Shown here: positions 18,089 through 27,796 of the stretch, in pieces | Layout of the letters: every line of letters begins with the position of its first letter | Position numbering within the stretch: the stretch's first letter is position 1 | NCBI RefSeq assembly: GCF_000407485.1 | Contig: NZ_ASWD01000004.1 | Coordinates: 394,788-458,787 of the forward strand | Direction of reading: 5' to 3' | Length of the DNA: 64,000 nt | Source: Enterococcus pallens ATCC BAA-351 | GTDB lineage: Bacteria; Bacillota; Bacilli; Lactobacillales; Enterococcaceae | Translations under genes and position numbers: made by a program | The notes under the pieces: model-generated | Databases searched by the model: none | What the model was told of the DNA's origin: nothing | The model's input: the letters and a program-made list of their open reading frames with translations, nothing else

Positions 18089-19851
18089 CAGTTTACTACT
18101 TGTTCTTTTACATATTCTGCATACAGTGGATGAGTTGCCATTAATTCGCTGTGAGTACCATGTCCGGTAACTGTCCCCTTTTCAATGAAGTAAATATGAT
18201 CTGCATCAACGATCGTAGATAGACGATGAGCAATCACTAAGGTTGTTCGACCTTCCATCAACTGTTCCAGTGCTCGCTGTACCTTTTCCTCAGATTGTGA
18301 ATCTAGACTGGCTGTAGCTTCATCCAGCATTAAAACGTTCGGATCACGCAGAAAAGCTCGAGCAATGGCAATTCGCTGCTTTTGCCCACCAGATAATTTG
18401 ACGCCCCGCTCTCCTAGCTCAGTTTCTAATTGTTCTGGAAACTCCCGGACAAATTGATCCGCATAGGCTAAAGATAATCCATGCCATAATTCATCGTCGG
18501 TCAAAGTTCGCTCCAAGCCATACTGCAGGTTTTCACGAATGCTGCCGGCAAAAACGGCACTATCCTGAGAAACATAACCAATTTGGGAACGCCAATGAGT
18601 CAAATCCAGCTCTTGGATATCTTGACCATCAATCAAAACTTGTCCGCTAGTTGGTTGATAAAACCGTTCCAGCAAAGCGAAGATAGTAGATTTTCCGCCG
18701 CCGCTTGGACCAGCAAAGGCAATTACCGTATTGGGTTTGGCCTCAAAGGAGACATTGGATAATACTGAACGGTCTGCTGTATATCCAAAGGACAGATTTT
18801 CAGCCGCAATCGTTTTTCCAGCAACAACAATTTCTTTGCCTTCACCAATGGGTTCAACGGATGTTTCCAAGATTTGTTCAATCCGCTCAGTTGCGCCCAT
18901 CGCTTTTTGTACTTGTGAAAAGAAGGTAGCAAATGTCGCTGCCGGCATGATAATGTTAAACAAATACAATAGAAAAGCTACTAATTCGCCGCTGCTTAAG
19001 GTGCCTGCCTGTACTCGAACTGCGCCGTAACCAAGAATACCGACGAATAAACCTAACATGGCTGTCATCATAATGGGCTGCAATACAGCCTCTACCTTGG
19101 CATCTTTTACTCCTAAACGAAAAATGCGATTAATAAATTCGCCACCGCTGCGTTTTTCAAACTCTTCTCCATTACTAGCTTTAATTAAACGAATTTCTGA
19201 CAGCTTTTCGCTGGCTTCTGCATTAAAATCGGCGGTTGCTGCTTGCAGCTGTTTCCCGATTTTCATCATGATTCGGCCAATCGGCAGCATAATCAAAACC
19301 ATTACTGGAACGGCTAAAAACATTAATGCCGCCATTTTCCAGTCCATCACAAATAAAATAATCATAGAACCGACTAATTGAATCGCTCCAGTGATAAAGT
19401 TAGGAAACTGAGAAGTTACCAATTCCTTAATCACAGAAGTATCATTCACTAATCGCGAACTGCTCTCCCCAGATTTGTGGTCATCAAAATAACCCACTGG
19501 CAGAGTTAATAAATGTCCCCATAATCTCTCCCGCAGAGTCTTCACGGCACTTTCACCAACATAGCGCAATAAAAATCCGCCAATTGTACCAAAACCCAAT
19601 TGGGCGACAAAAGCCAAAATTAAAACAATCAGCATTCGACTGTCGATTCGTGCCAGTTCACTAGTATCAATCAAGCCCTTAGTCAGCTGCGGTACAATCA
19701 AACTGGCGCCGCTTGTAACCAGACTCAGGCCAATGCCTAAGAAGAATAAAAACTTCTTAGGACTGACACTGTTGATTAACCGTATAAAATCTTTTAATTT
19801 AAAGGCGGACTTATCCGTCACTTCACTTACCTCTTCGATTCTTCGTTCCAT
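18088..19851 (-). CDS. ABC multidrug-type exporter (fused TM-NBD half transporter)
   Basis: 587 aa. Six membrane segments (about 30-320) of the type I exporter fold are followed by a nucleotide-binding domain with Walker A GPSGGGKST (~380), signature LSGGQ (~484), Walker B VLMLDEATASLD (~505) and switch histidine AHRLST. It resembles BmrA/LmrA homodimers. A very strong GAGGAGGAGG site precedes the start. The MarR-type gene lies 44 bp upstream on the same strand, so the pair forms a self-regulated efflux operon. The exported compound is unknown. Confidence 0.92.
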   Translation of the reverse strand: MERRIEEVSEVTDKSAFKLKDFIRLINSVSPKKFLFFLGIGLSLVTSGASLIVPQLTKGLIDTSELARIDSRMLIVLILAFVAQLGFGTIGGFLLRYVGESAVKTLRERLWGHLLTLPVGYFDDHKSGESSSRLVNDTSVIKELVTSQFPNFITGAIQLVGSMIILFVMDWKMAALMFLAVPVMVLIMLPIGRIMMKIGKQLQAATADFNAEASEKLSEIRLIKASNGEEFEKRSGGEFINRIFRLGVKDAKVEAVLQPIMMTAMLGLFVGILGYGAVRVQAGTLSSGELVAFLLYLFNIIMPAATFATFFSQVQKAMGATERIEQILETSVEPIGEGKEIVVAGKTIAAENLSFGYTADRSVLSNVSFEAKPNTVIAFAGPSGGGKSTIFALLERFYQPTSGQVLIDGQDIQELDLTHWRSQIGYVSQDSAVFAGSIRENLQYGLERTLTDDELWHGLSLAYADQFVREFPEQLETELGERGVKLSGGQKQRIAIARAFLRDPNVLMLDEATASLDSQSEEKVQRALEQLMEGRTTLVIAHRLSTIVDADHIYFIEKGTVTGHGTHSELMATHPLYAEYVKEQVVN

Positions 19852-19895
19852 CTTGAATCCTCCTCCTCTGAAGCACTAATCAGAAGTCTTCTTTA

Positions 19896-20651
19896 TTAAA
19901 AATCTTTCCATTCGTCGTTTTCATCGGTACGAGGGTCTTCGTCAAAAGGTCGCGATCCCCGAGGTCCACCGCCAAAGCTTCCCCAGAAATCTTGTGAAAA
20001 ATCAGGCTTGCCGCCTCTTGGGAAGCCATTTGGGAATGGGCCACCACGACGACCACCACCGAACGGATCATTCCGCATTTCCTTCCGCATCTTATCTCGG
20101 AATTTACGACGATCATCACGGGAAAGGTTCCGCCAGTCACCATCAAAATCACCAAACTGCTCCCGAAAATCTTGCATCTGACGTAAACGATCCATCGGGT
20201 CAACGAAACGTTCGGCTTGTTCTTGGAATTTGTCATCCCAGCCAGCAGCAATCTTTTCCAAATATTTACTAAACTGCTGCTTTTCCTCTTCAGTCAGGCC
20301 AGCAAAGAAATCTTCACTTTGGCTATTGCCATTACCCGTTACACTGGCAATCTTTTTACGTCCTTGATCTGTTAGAAATACCCGCTTCAAACGACGATCT
20401 TGTTCTTCTTCCTTGCGAATAACATCACCGTTGTTTTCCATTTTCTTTAACAATTCAGCCAGCGAACTAGGTCGCAAATCCAAAATTTCCGCCAATTGGC
20501 TTTGGATTAACCCATCTTCTTTTTCTAAAATCGCTAGAACGCGTAATTGTCCTGTTAATCGTTGCTTCTTTTGACTCATAAATGCATTGCTGGCTACACT
20601 GATAAACCTCAGCTGCTTCATTAAGCTATCTGTAAATTGACTCATCATCAT
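19896..20651 (-). CDS. MarR-family regulator with long low-complexity C-terminal tail
   Basis: 251 aa, against ~150 for ordinary MarR proteins. Residues ~25-105 are a MarR winged helix (QRLTGQLRVLAILEKEDGLIQSQLAEILDLRPSSLAELL, then KEEEQDRRLKRVFLTDQG). After ~150 comes a charged tail (DFREQFGDFDGDWRNLSRDD) that becomes rich in Gly, Arg, Phe and Asp (FGGGRRGGPFPNGFPRGG) and is probably disordered. Three ATGs open the frame after AGAGGAA. Two GGTACC repeats upstream are likely operators. It precedes and probably controls the ABC exporter. Confidence 0.85.
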   Translation of the reverse strand: MMMSQFTDSLMKQLRFISVASNAFMSQKKQRLTGQLRVLAILEKEDGLIQSQLAEILDLRPSSLAELLKKMENNGDVIRKEEEQDRRLKRVFLTDQGRKKIASVTGNGNSQSEDFFAGLTEEEKQQFSKYLEKIAAGWDDKFQEQAERFVDPMDRLRQMQDFREQFGDFDGDWRNLSRDDRRKFRDKMRKEMRNDPFGGGRRGGPFPNGFPRGGKPDFSQDFWGSFGGGPRGSRPFDEDPRTDENDEWKDF

Positions 20652-20668
20652 TTCCTCTTTCCTTTTAA

Positions 20669-20716
20669 TTCGGTACCTAACTATCTGACGAGGCTTATTA
20701 TAGTTCGGTACCTAAC
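20669..20716. promoter_or_regulatory. Direct-repeat operator candidate upstream of marR-ABC
   Basis: The 13-mer TTCGGTACCTAAC occurs twice, at 20669-20681 and 20704-20716, 35 bp apart. Each contains the palindrome GGTACC. The position immediately upstream of the marR-like gene suggests autoregulation. Confidence 0.6.
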
Positions 20717-20751
20717 AGTTGTCAACTACTTTCTTTCGTTAAAGTAAAATA

Positions 20752-20781
20752 TTCAATAAATATTGGATTCCTTGCTATAAT
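20752..20781 (+). promoter_or_regulatory. Promoter of the glycerophosphodiesterase gene
   Basis: TTCAAT (20752-20757), 18-bp spacing and an extended TGC-TATAAT -10 (20776-20781), 66 bp before the start codon. Confidence 0.55.
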
Positions 20782-20847
20782 GAGGGGACTTGTTTTCCTG
20801 CTTCTAGTAGAATATAGGGTGGATTTACGACAATTGGAGATGTTTGA

Positions 20848-22647
20848 ATGGTTTATGTAAAAAATAGTTTTCTGCATTTATTTCGCTTTTTACGCAGCAC
20901 GATGGCTTATTTTCGAGATGTTTTGCTGCTGCATGGGTTTATGTTGTTTGTGCTGCTGCCTTTTTTGACCAGTCTGATTAAATTTATTTTAAGGCGCGGC
21001 CACATTGCTTATTTATCCTATGATTCGCTGGGGATTATTTTGCGAAATCATCCAGGTGTACTGGTTTCGTTGATTGCTGTATTGCTGGCAATTCTGGTGG
21101 GAGTCTTTTTTGAATTCACCTTCCTGCTGATTAGCGTCTACTTCATTAAAAAGAAAGAACCGATTTCTCTTCGACAGCTTTTAACAGGCACCTTGATTCA
21201 GTTAAAAAAAATCAGGCCTTCTACTATTTTGTTTTTCTTAGTGTATTTTCTATTGATTCTGCCCTTTGGCGGTTTGAATTTCAACTCAGACCTGTTGGCA
21301 AAGGTGAAGATTCCCGCCTTCATTTTGGATTATATTTTCGCCAATCGGGTAATAATCGTTGCTTCAGTCATAGTGGCTTACTTAATTTTGATCTATCTCT
21401 CGATTCGCTTGATTTTCGCTCTCCCAGAAATGATTCTGCGAGACCGTCGCTTTAAACAAGCCGTTAAAGAGAGCTGGCAGGCTACAAAGGGCTGGAATTT
21501 CCTGCGGATTTTTGGTCAGTTTTTTCTGATTAGTGCAGCGGTGGTGTTCCTGGCTTCTCTTAGCTATGGGGCTGTCTTTTTAGGCCTCAGTCTGATTGAG
21601 ATGAACCTGCCTGAGTATGCATTGCCAAGTGCAGTAGTAGCAATGACCTTGATGCAGTTTATTTTTCTAGCTAACATTGTACTTTCGACAGTGGGGATTT
21701 TTTACATTACGATTGCTTATATGGATGATAATCATTTGCTAAACTCACTGCCTGACTGGTTTCAACCAGACGAGCCTAAAGGAACTTGGTCCTTTGGAAA
21801 AATTACGTTGTTTATCGTAGTCGCCATCCTCTTTGGAATTGGGGTCGGTACCTACAATACTAATTATCTCAGCAATTATTCGCTAAAGGCACCGCAAACC
21901 GTTTCTCATCGTGGTGTTTCAGCGGGTAATGGTGTACAAAATAGTCTAGCCGCCCTGCACAAAACGACTAAGCTGCATCCATCTTATGTTGAGATGGATG
22001 TTCAGGAAACCAAGGATAAACAGTTTGTAGTGATGCATGATTTTAACCTAAAGGCTTTGACGGGCGTCAATAAACGGCCAAATCAGCTGACTTTAGCTGA
22101 GCTGGAAAAATTGCGGGTCAAAGACAACGGTCAAAGCGAATCAGTGGTTTCCTTCGATAATTATATGGCAGCGGCTGAAGAGCTGAAACAGCCGTTAATG
22201 ATCGAGATCAAAGCGACACCTCAAGATAGTCCTGATATGATTGATCGATTTATTGAAAAGTATAAGCAAGCAATTTTAGATCAGCACTCAATTTTGCAGA
22301 CACTGGATTTTGATGTTGCCACTCAACTGAAAGAAAAGGCGCCAGAATTTTATGTTGGCTATATCATGCCTTTTAATATTGTCGGACCACCCGTTTCCAA
22401 GGTAGATTTTTTCACGATGGAATACACTACCTTGAATCGCAACTTTATTGATGCTGCTCACGATGACGGTAAGGCTGTTTTTGCTTGGACAGTAAACGAT
22501 GAAGACACGATGACTCGAATGATGTTTTACGGGGTGGATGGTATTGTCACCGATGATTTGGGACTGCTGCAGCAAACCATCAAAACTGATTTAAAGGCAC
22601 CAACCTATGCCGATAAGTTGTTCTATTTTGTTACTGGCATTGGATAA
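20848..22647 (+). CDS. Membrane glycerophosphodiester phosphodiesterase
   Basis: 599 aa. The N-terminal ~345 residues are a multi-pass membrane domain (GPDPase_memb type). A GDPD catalytic domain follows, starting VSHRGVSAGNGVQNSLAAL (~352) with metal ligands in YVEMDVQETKDKQFVVMHD and later MIEIKATPQ and VFAWTVNDEDT. Such proteins cleave glycerophosphodiesters or polyglycerol-phosphate and release glycerol-3-phosphate; the membrane fusion is common in lactic acid bacteria. GGAGATG precedes the start. Single gene, ending in a terminator shared with the facing operon. Confidence 0.92.
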   Translation: MVYVKNSFLHLFRFLRSTMAYFRDVLLLHGFMLFVLLPFLTSLIKFILRRGHIAYLSYDSLGIILRNHPGVLVSLIAVLLAILVGVFFEFTFLLISVYFIKKKEPISLRQLLTGTLIQLKKIRPSTILFFLVYFLLILPFGGLNFNSDLLAKVKIPAFILDYIFANRVIIVASVIVAYLILIYLSIRLIFALPEMILRDRRFKQAVKESWQATKGWNFLRIFGQFFLISAAVVFLASLSYGAVFLGLSLIEMNLPEYALPSAVVAMTLMQFIFLANIVLSTVGIFYITIAYMDDNHLLNSLPDWFQPDEPKGTWSFGKITLFIVVAILFGIGVGTYNTNYLSNYSLKAPQTVSHRGVSAGNGVQNSLAALHKTTKLHPSYVEMDVQETKDKQFVVMHDFNLKALTGVNKRPNQLTLAELEKLRVKDNGQSESVVSFDNYMAAAEELKQPLMIEIKATPQDSPDMIDRFIEKYKQAILDQHSILQTLDFDVATQLKEKAPEFYVGYIMPFNIVGPPVSKVDFFTMEYTTLNRNFIDAAHDDGKAVFAWTVNDEDTMTRMMFYGVDGIVTDDLGLLQQTIKTDLKAPTYADKLFYFVTGIG

Positions 22648-22692
22648 AAAAAGCTCAGACGTTGTTTTCGCAGAAACAATGCCTGAGCTTTT
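22648..22692. terminator. Bidirectional terminator
   Basis: AAAAGCTCAG (22648-22657) pairs with CTGAGCTTTT (22683-22692); the interior extends the stem (GTTGTTT/AAACAAT). Convergent genes on both sides. Confidence 0.85.
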
Positions 22693-22696
22693 CGTA

Positions 22697-24082
22697 TTAT
22701 TGAAGGGCTAACGGATAAATTATCCCCTCTGCTGCTCCTAATTCACCGGTAATTATCAGCTCACGCTGGCTGCCATAAACAAAATAGCGTGAGGTGAAAA
22801 CTAAACGGCCACCGTTAATAAAAATCTCAATCATTGAACCATCTAAATAAATTGTCAGATCAGTGAGCGTCCCTTGATAAAAACCAAAACGCTGCTCCAT
22901 TTGACCCGTTTCCCAATTCTTTCGTTCAATGATTATCTCCTGTTCTTTATATCGATGCTTCAAATAGAAAGCATCAGAGATATTTATGACAAAATCTTTG
23001 GTGTGCTGGCTGAACGTTACAACCAGCTCTGCATACGCATGTGCCATAGTTTTTCTATACTCTTTGGCCATGTCTAGACTAAACGTACTTTGTTCCTCGT
23101 TAACCCGCAGTTGCTTTAGTTCGACTGCCGGTTTTTGAATCAACTGGTCCTCAATTAGCGCCACCTCCCGAGGAATAGTCAACGCATGTACCCAGCCTTC
23201 TTTGATCGTTGGCAGACATTGCTCATTAGAAGCTGGCATGGCTGCAGCCCAGCCGTATAAAAGCGTCCGCTCCCCATCCCGAAAGGTTTGAGGTGCATAA
23301 AACTCAAAGCCATGATCCAACTCTTGAAAGCGACTGACGCTGACAAAATGATCAGTCTGACTAAATTTACCAACGAGATAACCTGTTTGATTGGTATTCA
23401 AAAATCGCTTCTCTTCTGCTGGTAAACCTTGCGGAGAAAAGAGAAAACAGTCCGACTCATTAAATTTCAACAAATCAGGACATTCCCACATATAGCCTAA
23501 TTCAGGTTTGTCCTGCAGCAAGCTGCCGCAGCTTTCCCAATTCAGCAAATCCTCTGAACGATAAAGTAACGTATCCCCAGTTAATTCTTCTGTTTGTGCA
23601 CCTAGAATCATCCAATAGCTGCCGTCTTCTTCCTGCCAGACTTTCGGATCTCGCACATGACGAGTATAACCGATGGGATGCTCAATCACTGGTCCCAGCT
23701 TTTCAAAGGTAATCCCGTCGCTGGAAACAGCAGCACATTGATAACTCTTGCGTTCTTCTTCGTTAACAATCACATTTCCTGTATAAAATAAATACAGCTT
23801 TCCATCTTTTACAATCCCACTGCCAGAATATACACCGTCTTTATCGTAATATTCTGAAGGAGCCAGAGCAATCGGCAGGCGTTTCCAATGAATCATATCC
23901 TCAGATACTACGTGGCCCCAACATTTATTTTTGTGCACCGTACCGAAGGGATTTAATTGATAGAAGACATGATAGCTGCCCTGAAATTTAACCAACCCAT
24001 TAGGATCGTTCAACAGCCCTTCCTCAGGGGTAATATGGTACAGCAGAGGAAATTCAGAAGCTTTTACTTTTCCGTCTAACAT
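22697..24082 (-). CDS. GH32 beta-fructosidase (sucrose-6-phosphate hydrolase type)
   Basis: 461 aa. Catalytic signatures are all present: LLNDPNG with the nucleophile Asp26, RDPKVW (~144) as transition-state stabiliser and ECPDL (~199) with the acid/base Glu. A C-terminal beta-sandwich follows. Length and lack of signal peptide fit intracellular ScrB-type enzymes acting on PTS-phosphorylated fructosides. Its ATG overlaps the GH3 stop by 7 nt, with AAAGGAG upstream, so the two are coupled. It is last in the PTS-GH3-GH32 operon. Confidence 0.92.
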   Translation of the reverse strand: MLDGKVKASEFPLLYHITPEEGLLNDPNGLVKFQGSYHVFYQLNPFGTVHKNKCWGHVVSEDMIHWKRLPIALAPSEYYDKDGVYSGSGIVKDGKLYLFYTGNVIVNEEERKSYQCAAVSSDGITFEKLGPVIEHPIGYTRHVRDPKVWQEEDGSYWMILGAQTEELTGDTLLYRSEDLLNWESCGSLLQDKPELGYMWECPDLLKFNESDCFLFSPQGLPAEEKRFLNTNQTGYLVGKFSQTDHFVSVSRFQELDHGFEFYAPQTFRDGERTLLYGWAAAMPASNEQCLPTIKEGWVHALTIPREVALIEDQLIQKPAVELKQLRVNEEQSTFSLDMAKEYRKTMAHAYAELVVTFSQHTKDFVINISDAFYLKHRYKEQEIIIERKNWETGQMEQRFGFYQGTLTDLTIYLDGSMIEIFINGGRLVFTSRYFVYGSQRELIITGELGAAEGIIYPLALQ

Positions 24083-26325
24083 AATGACTCCTTTGCAAGC
24101 AGCGTAAATTTTGCAGAAAAACGATGATCACTGGCATCCTTGCCGATAAACAGCTCAAATTCTCCAGCTTCACTTTCCCAACAATTGTTCTTAGTATAAT
24201 AGTGCAGCATAGCAGGTGTAATCGTGAAGGTTACCGTTTTTTCCTCACCAGCTGCCAAAGCAATTTTTTGGAAATCCTTCAACTCCTTTACTGGTCGGAC
24301 GGTTGAAGCAGCAATATCGTGAAGATATAGTTGAACAATTTCTTGACCTGCTTGCGAACCAGCATTTCTAACTTTAATTGCAGCGGTCAACGTTTCCTCT
24401 GGCATAATTTCAGTTTTATCCATTTGAAAATCTTGGTAAATAAATTCAGTGTAAGACAAGCCATAGCCAAAACAGTATAAGGGATCATTGCTTTCATCGA
24501 TATATCGAGAAGCAAAACGATGGTTAGGATTGTTGGTATCGATTGAGCGACCAGTTGAATTTGTATTGTAGAACAATGGTATTTGTCCTACAGCCCGTGG
24601 AAAAGTCATGGATAGTTTCCCTGAAGGATTCACCTGACCACTCAAAATATTCGCAAGTGCCTTGCCGCCATTGGTTCCTGGATACCAAGTGTACAAAATC
24701 GCATCTACCTCGTCGGCTATTTCCGTCAACAATAAAGGACGTCCGGCATACACAACCAAAACAATTTTTTTGTTGAATTGCTTCATTTGTTTAATTAAGT
24801 TCAATTGACTTTTTGGCAAGGAAGGATCAACCCGCGAACCAGCTTCACCACTTTGATAAACCGATTCTCCTAGCGCTAAAACTAAAATATCCGCATTCTC
24901 CGCTACTGCCGCAGCTTCCTGAAGCAGCTCTTGATCACTTCGTTCATCAACAGTAATTATTTCCGAATACTTTCCGTACTTTTCAACGTCAACAGCTTCA
25001 ATCGTTCGAGCACCCGCTGCCGTTTGAATTTCCCAATCCAGCTCATTTTCTAAAGCCTTCATTCCTTCCGCTAATGTGACTGTATCCTTGGCATCACCAG
25101 TTATTGCCCAGAATCCTAATGCGGAGGGCTCCTCGCTGTAAGGACCGATTAATCCTATGCGCTGCCCCTTTTTCAACGGCAGGACTCCATCATTTTTCAA
25201 CAAAACAGTGGATTCCTCTGCCAATCTTTGGGAAAGCTTTCGATGTTCTTCTGAAAGAATCGAGCTTGGTTGTTTATCATCTTTCAAGCCTCGATAGGGA
25301 TCTTCGAATAATCCTAACTCGTTCTTAAGTGTAAGGACTCGCAGAGCTGCTTCATCCAATAGTTCCATGATTGAGCCATCGGATTTTGCCAGATCAGCTA
25401 AATGGTTGGCATAGACGGATGTTTTCATGTCAATATCTAAAGTACTTTCTATAGCCCTCTTAGCAGATTCTCGATCATTAGCCGTGTACCCATGGTTTTT
25501 TAATTCCTCTACCGCAGCATAATCAGCGATTAACACGCCCGAAAAATCAAATTCCTTACGTAAAATCTCCCGATTCAACCATTGATTTCCAGTACAAGGA
25601 ACCCCGTTTAACGTATTAAAAGCTGTCATTACCAATTTCACTCCAGCATCAATAGCCGCTTGGTAGCTAGGCAAATAGTAATTGCGCAACGAATCATCTG
25701 AAAGCTCCACAGCCCCATATTCAATTCCGGCACGAGGTGCACCATAAGCGGCAAAATGCTTCACACAAGCGGCCAGTTTGTTTTTGGGAATACTCGGTGC
25801 CTTTCCTTGGATACCTTCAACCATCGTTTGGCTGTAACGCTGTGCCACTAAAGTATCCTCACCAGGAGATTCCATCACCCGGCCCCAGCGTGGATCCCGC
25901 ACCACATCAACCATCGGAGCAAAGGTTACATGAATTCCAGCTTCGTAACATTCCTTAGCAATTACTTCTGCACTGGCCTTAATTAAATCAAAATTCCAGC
26001 TGCAGGTTTGAGCTAATGGAATCGGGAAGATCGTTTTGTAGCCATAGATAATATCCGCCATGAATAATAAAGGAATTTTGTGCGCTGACTGCGCCAAGTA
26101 CTTCTCCTGTATAGCCATGATTTCCTGTGGATTAACAATATTTAAAATCGATCCAGTATCGCCTAATTGATATTTTTCACTGTCTAGACCCAATTTTTTC
26201 ATAGGACCCGTGACAATGATTTCTTCACTAGTATTAAAGAAATCCCCAGTCAGCTGCACTAGCTGACCAACTTTTTCTTCAATTGACAGACTAGCTGCCA
26301 AAGCTTTTAGTTCTTTACTATCCAT
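24076..26325 (-). CDS. GH3 beta-glucosidase-type glycoside hydrolase
   Basis: 749 aa with no signal peptide, hence cytoplasmic. The N-terminal TIM barrel includes RDPRWGRVMESPGEDT, KHFAAYG and the nucleophile Asp in GVLIADYAAVEEL (~265). The second domain starts near VLLKNDGVLPL, and a C-terminal fibronectin-III-like domain ends the protein (GQEIVQLYLHD). It overlaps both neighbours by 7-8 nt. Combined with GH32 and an EIIBC lacking IIA, it suggests stepwise breakdown of an oligosaccharide with beta-glucosyl and fructosyl units. Exact substrate unknown. Confidence 0.92.
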   Translation of the reverse strand: MDSKELKALAASLSIEEKVGQLVQLTGDFFNTSEEIIVTGPMKKLGLDSEKYQLGDTGSILNIVNPQEIMAIQEKYLAQSAHKIPLLFMADIIYGYKTIFPIPLAQTCSWNFDLIKASAEVIAKECYEAGIHVTFAPMVDVVRDPRWGRVMESPGEDTLVAQRYSQTMVEGIQGKAPSIPKNKLAACVKHFAAYGAPRAGIEYGAVELSDDSLRNYYLPSYQAAIDAGVKLVMTAFNTLNGVPCTGNQWLNREILRKEFDFSGVLIADYAAVEELKNHGYTANDRESAKRAIESTLDIDMKTSVYANHLADLAKSDGSIMELLDEAALRVLTLKNELGLFEDPYRGLKDDKQPSSILSEEHRKLSQRLAEESTVLLKNDGVLPLKKGQRIGLIGPYSEEPSALGFWAITGDAKDTVTLAEGMKALENELDWEIQTAAGARTIEAVDVEKYGKYSEIITVDERSDQELLQEAAAVAENADILVLALGESVYQSGEAGSRVDPSLPKSQLNLIKQMKQFNKKIVLVVYAGRPLLLTEIADEVDAILYTWYPGTNGGKALANILSGQVNPSGKLSMTFPRAVGQIPLFYNTNSTGRSIDTNNPNHRFASRYIDESNDPLYCFGYGLSYTEFIYQDFQMDKTEIMPEETLTAAIKVRNAGSQAGQEIVQLYLHDIAASTVRPVKELKDFQKIALAAGEEKTVTFTITPAMLHYYTKNNCWESEAGEFELFIGKDASDHRFSAKFTLLAKESLC

Positions 26326-27724
26326 TCATTTCCATCCCATCGTCTTTGTAACCGAACATCCAGGTTAGAGCAAAGGCTACACCAAAGCCAACGGCACATA
26401 CCAACAGATACAACGGCATTTGATTGTTTAAATAAAGCAGCATGCCAGGAATAACCGTAATCGACATCCCAGTTGCTTTAACTGAGAACAGGCTGGCAAT
26501 AAATCCGCCGGCTGCTCCACCAATACATCCCATAACAAACGGCTTTATAAAACGAATGTTAATTCCAAAAATCGCTGGTTCAGTAATTCCTAGCAACGCC
26601 GAAACAGTTGAAGGAAAGGCAATCGATTTGGTTTTCAAGTTCTTCGTTTTCATTCCCACCGCGAAAGCTGCTCCTGCTTGGGCCGCGATTGACGCAGAGC
26701 TGATTGGATTAACCAAATTCCAGCCATTATCCGCCAGCATTTGAATTTCAATTAAGTTCAAGGCATGGTGCAGACCCGTGACAACTATAATTTGGTTGAT
26801 TCCGCCGTAAATTAAGCCGCCTAAACCAAATGGCAGATTCAATAAAAGCTCAACTAAAGTTAATAACCACATTTCAACCTGATGGAAAATCGGTCCTACG
26901 ATAAACAATGCAATCAACAGCATCAACAGTAAACTTAGAAAAGGTGTCACAATTAAATCCAAGACTTCTGGTACAATTTTACGAATCCGTTTTTCAATTG
27001 TCGAACCAACAAAGCCCATAATAAAAGCTGGTAAAACTGAGCCTTGGTAGCCGGCTACCTTAATAACACCAAAAAATAGTAACGGATCGGCATTTCCTTG
27101 AGCCACGTCCCAAGATGTCGGCAGTGAAGGACTTACCAGCATTAATCCCAGCAAAATTCCCAATAGCGGTGAACCACCAAACACGCGAAAAGCCGACCAG
27201 CAGACTAGCACTGGCAAGAAACCAAAGGCTGTATCCGTTAAGACTTGCGTCAGGGTTAAAAAGTTGGTTGAGATGCTCTCACTAGTCATCCCGAAAAATT
27301 GCAAAATCGCTTCCTGAGTCAAAATCCCTCTAAGTCCCATGAATAGCCCGGTTGCTACTAAAGCAGGAATGATCGGCACAAATACATCACCGAATACACG
27401 AATCACCCGTTTAAAAGGATTGTCCTCTTCCTGAGAAGCAATTTCTTTTAATTCGGATTTAGAAGTTGCGGAAACGCCTAATGATTCAATCGCTTCGTAT
27501 ACTCGGTTAACAGTCCCGGTTCCGAAGATAATTTGGTACTGACCAGAGGTAAAAAAATGTCCTTTGGCTTTATCAATCGTGTCTACTTTTTCATCATCAA
27601 TAGCTTCTCGATCCTTCACAATAAGTCTTAAACGTGTGGCACAATGCGCCATGGAAATAATGTTTTCCTGTCCACCAACTGCATCAATTACCGCTTTTCC
27701 AATCTTTTCATATTCCTGTGTCAT
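26318..27724 (-). CDS. PTS EIIBC, sucrose/trehalose-type (glucose superfamily)
   Basis: 468 aa from ATG at 27724 with GGAG 9 nt upstream; an in-frame TTG at 27733 is less likely. An N-terminal IIB domain carries the phosphorylated Cys28 in SMAHCATRLRL. The IIC domain follows from ~105 with ten hydrophobic segments, including GLHHALNLIEIQML and LGITEPAIFGINIRF. No IIA domain. The sucrose/trehalose subfamily fits the GH32 partner. The stop overlaps the GH3 start. Confidence 0.9.
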   Translation of the reverse strand: MTQEYEKIGKAVIDAVGGQENIISMAHCATRLRLIVKDREAIDDEKVDTIDKAKGHFFTSGQYQIIFGTGTVNRVYEAIESLGVSATSKSELKEIASQEEDNPFKRVIRVFGDVFVPIIPALVATGLFMGLRGILTQEAILQFFGMTSESISTNFLTLTQVLTDTAFGFLPVLVCWSAFRVFGGSPLLGILLGLMLVSPSLPTSWDVAQGNADPLLFFGVIKVAGYQGSVLPAFIMGFVGSTIEKRIRKIVPEVLDLIVTPFLSLLLMLLIALFIVGPIFHQVEMWLLTLVELLLNLPFGLGGLIYGGINQIIVVTGLHHALNLIEIQMLADNGWNLVNPISSASIAAQAGAAFAVGMKTKNLKTKSIAFPSTVSALLGITEPAIFGINIRFIKPFVMGCIGGAAGGFIASLFSVKATGMSITVIPGMLLYLNNQMPLYLLVCAVGFGVAFALTWMFGYKDDGMEMNG

Positions 27725-27763
27725 CTGATTCAACTCCGTTTATTTGATACTCTAACTATATAA

Positions 27764-27777
27764 TGATGGCGTTTTCT
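27764..27777 (-). promoter_or_regulatory. cre-like site before the PTS-GH3-GH32 operon
   Basis: Read on the minus strand, AGAAAACGCCATCA matches about 12 of 14 cre consensus positions. It lies 40 bp upstream of the EIIBC start codon, between it and the araC-like gene. Confidence 0.45.
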
Positions 27778-27796
27778 TAAACAGTTGGTAATTTAT

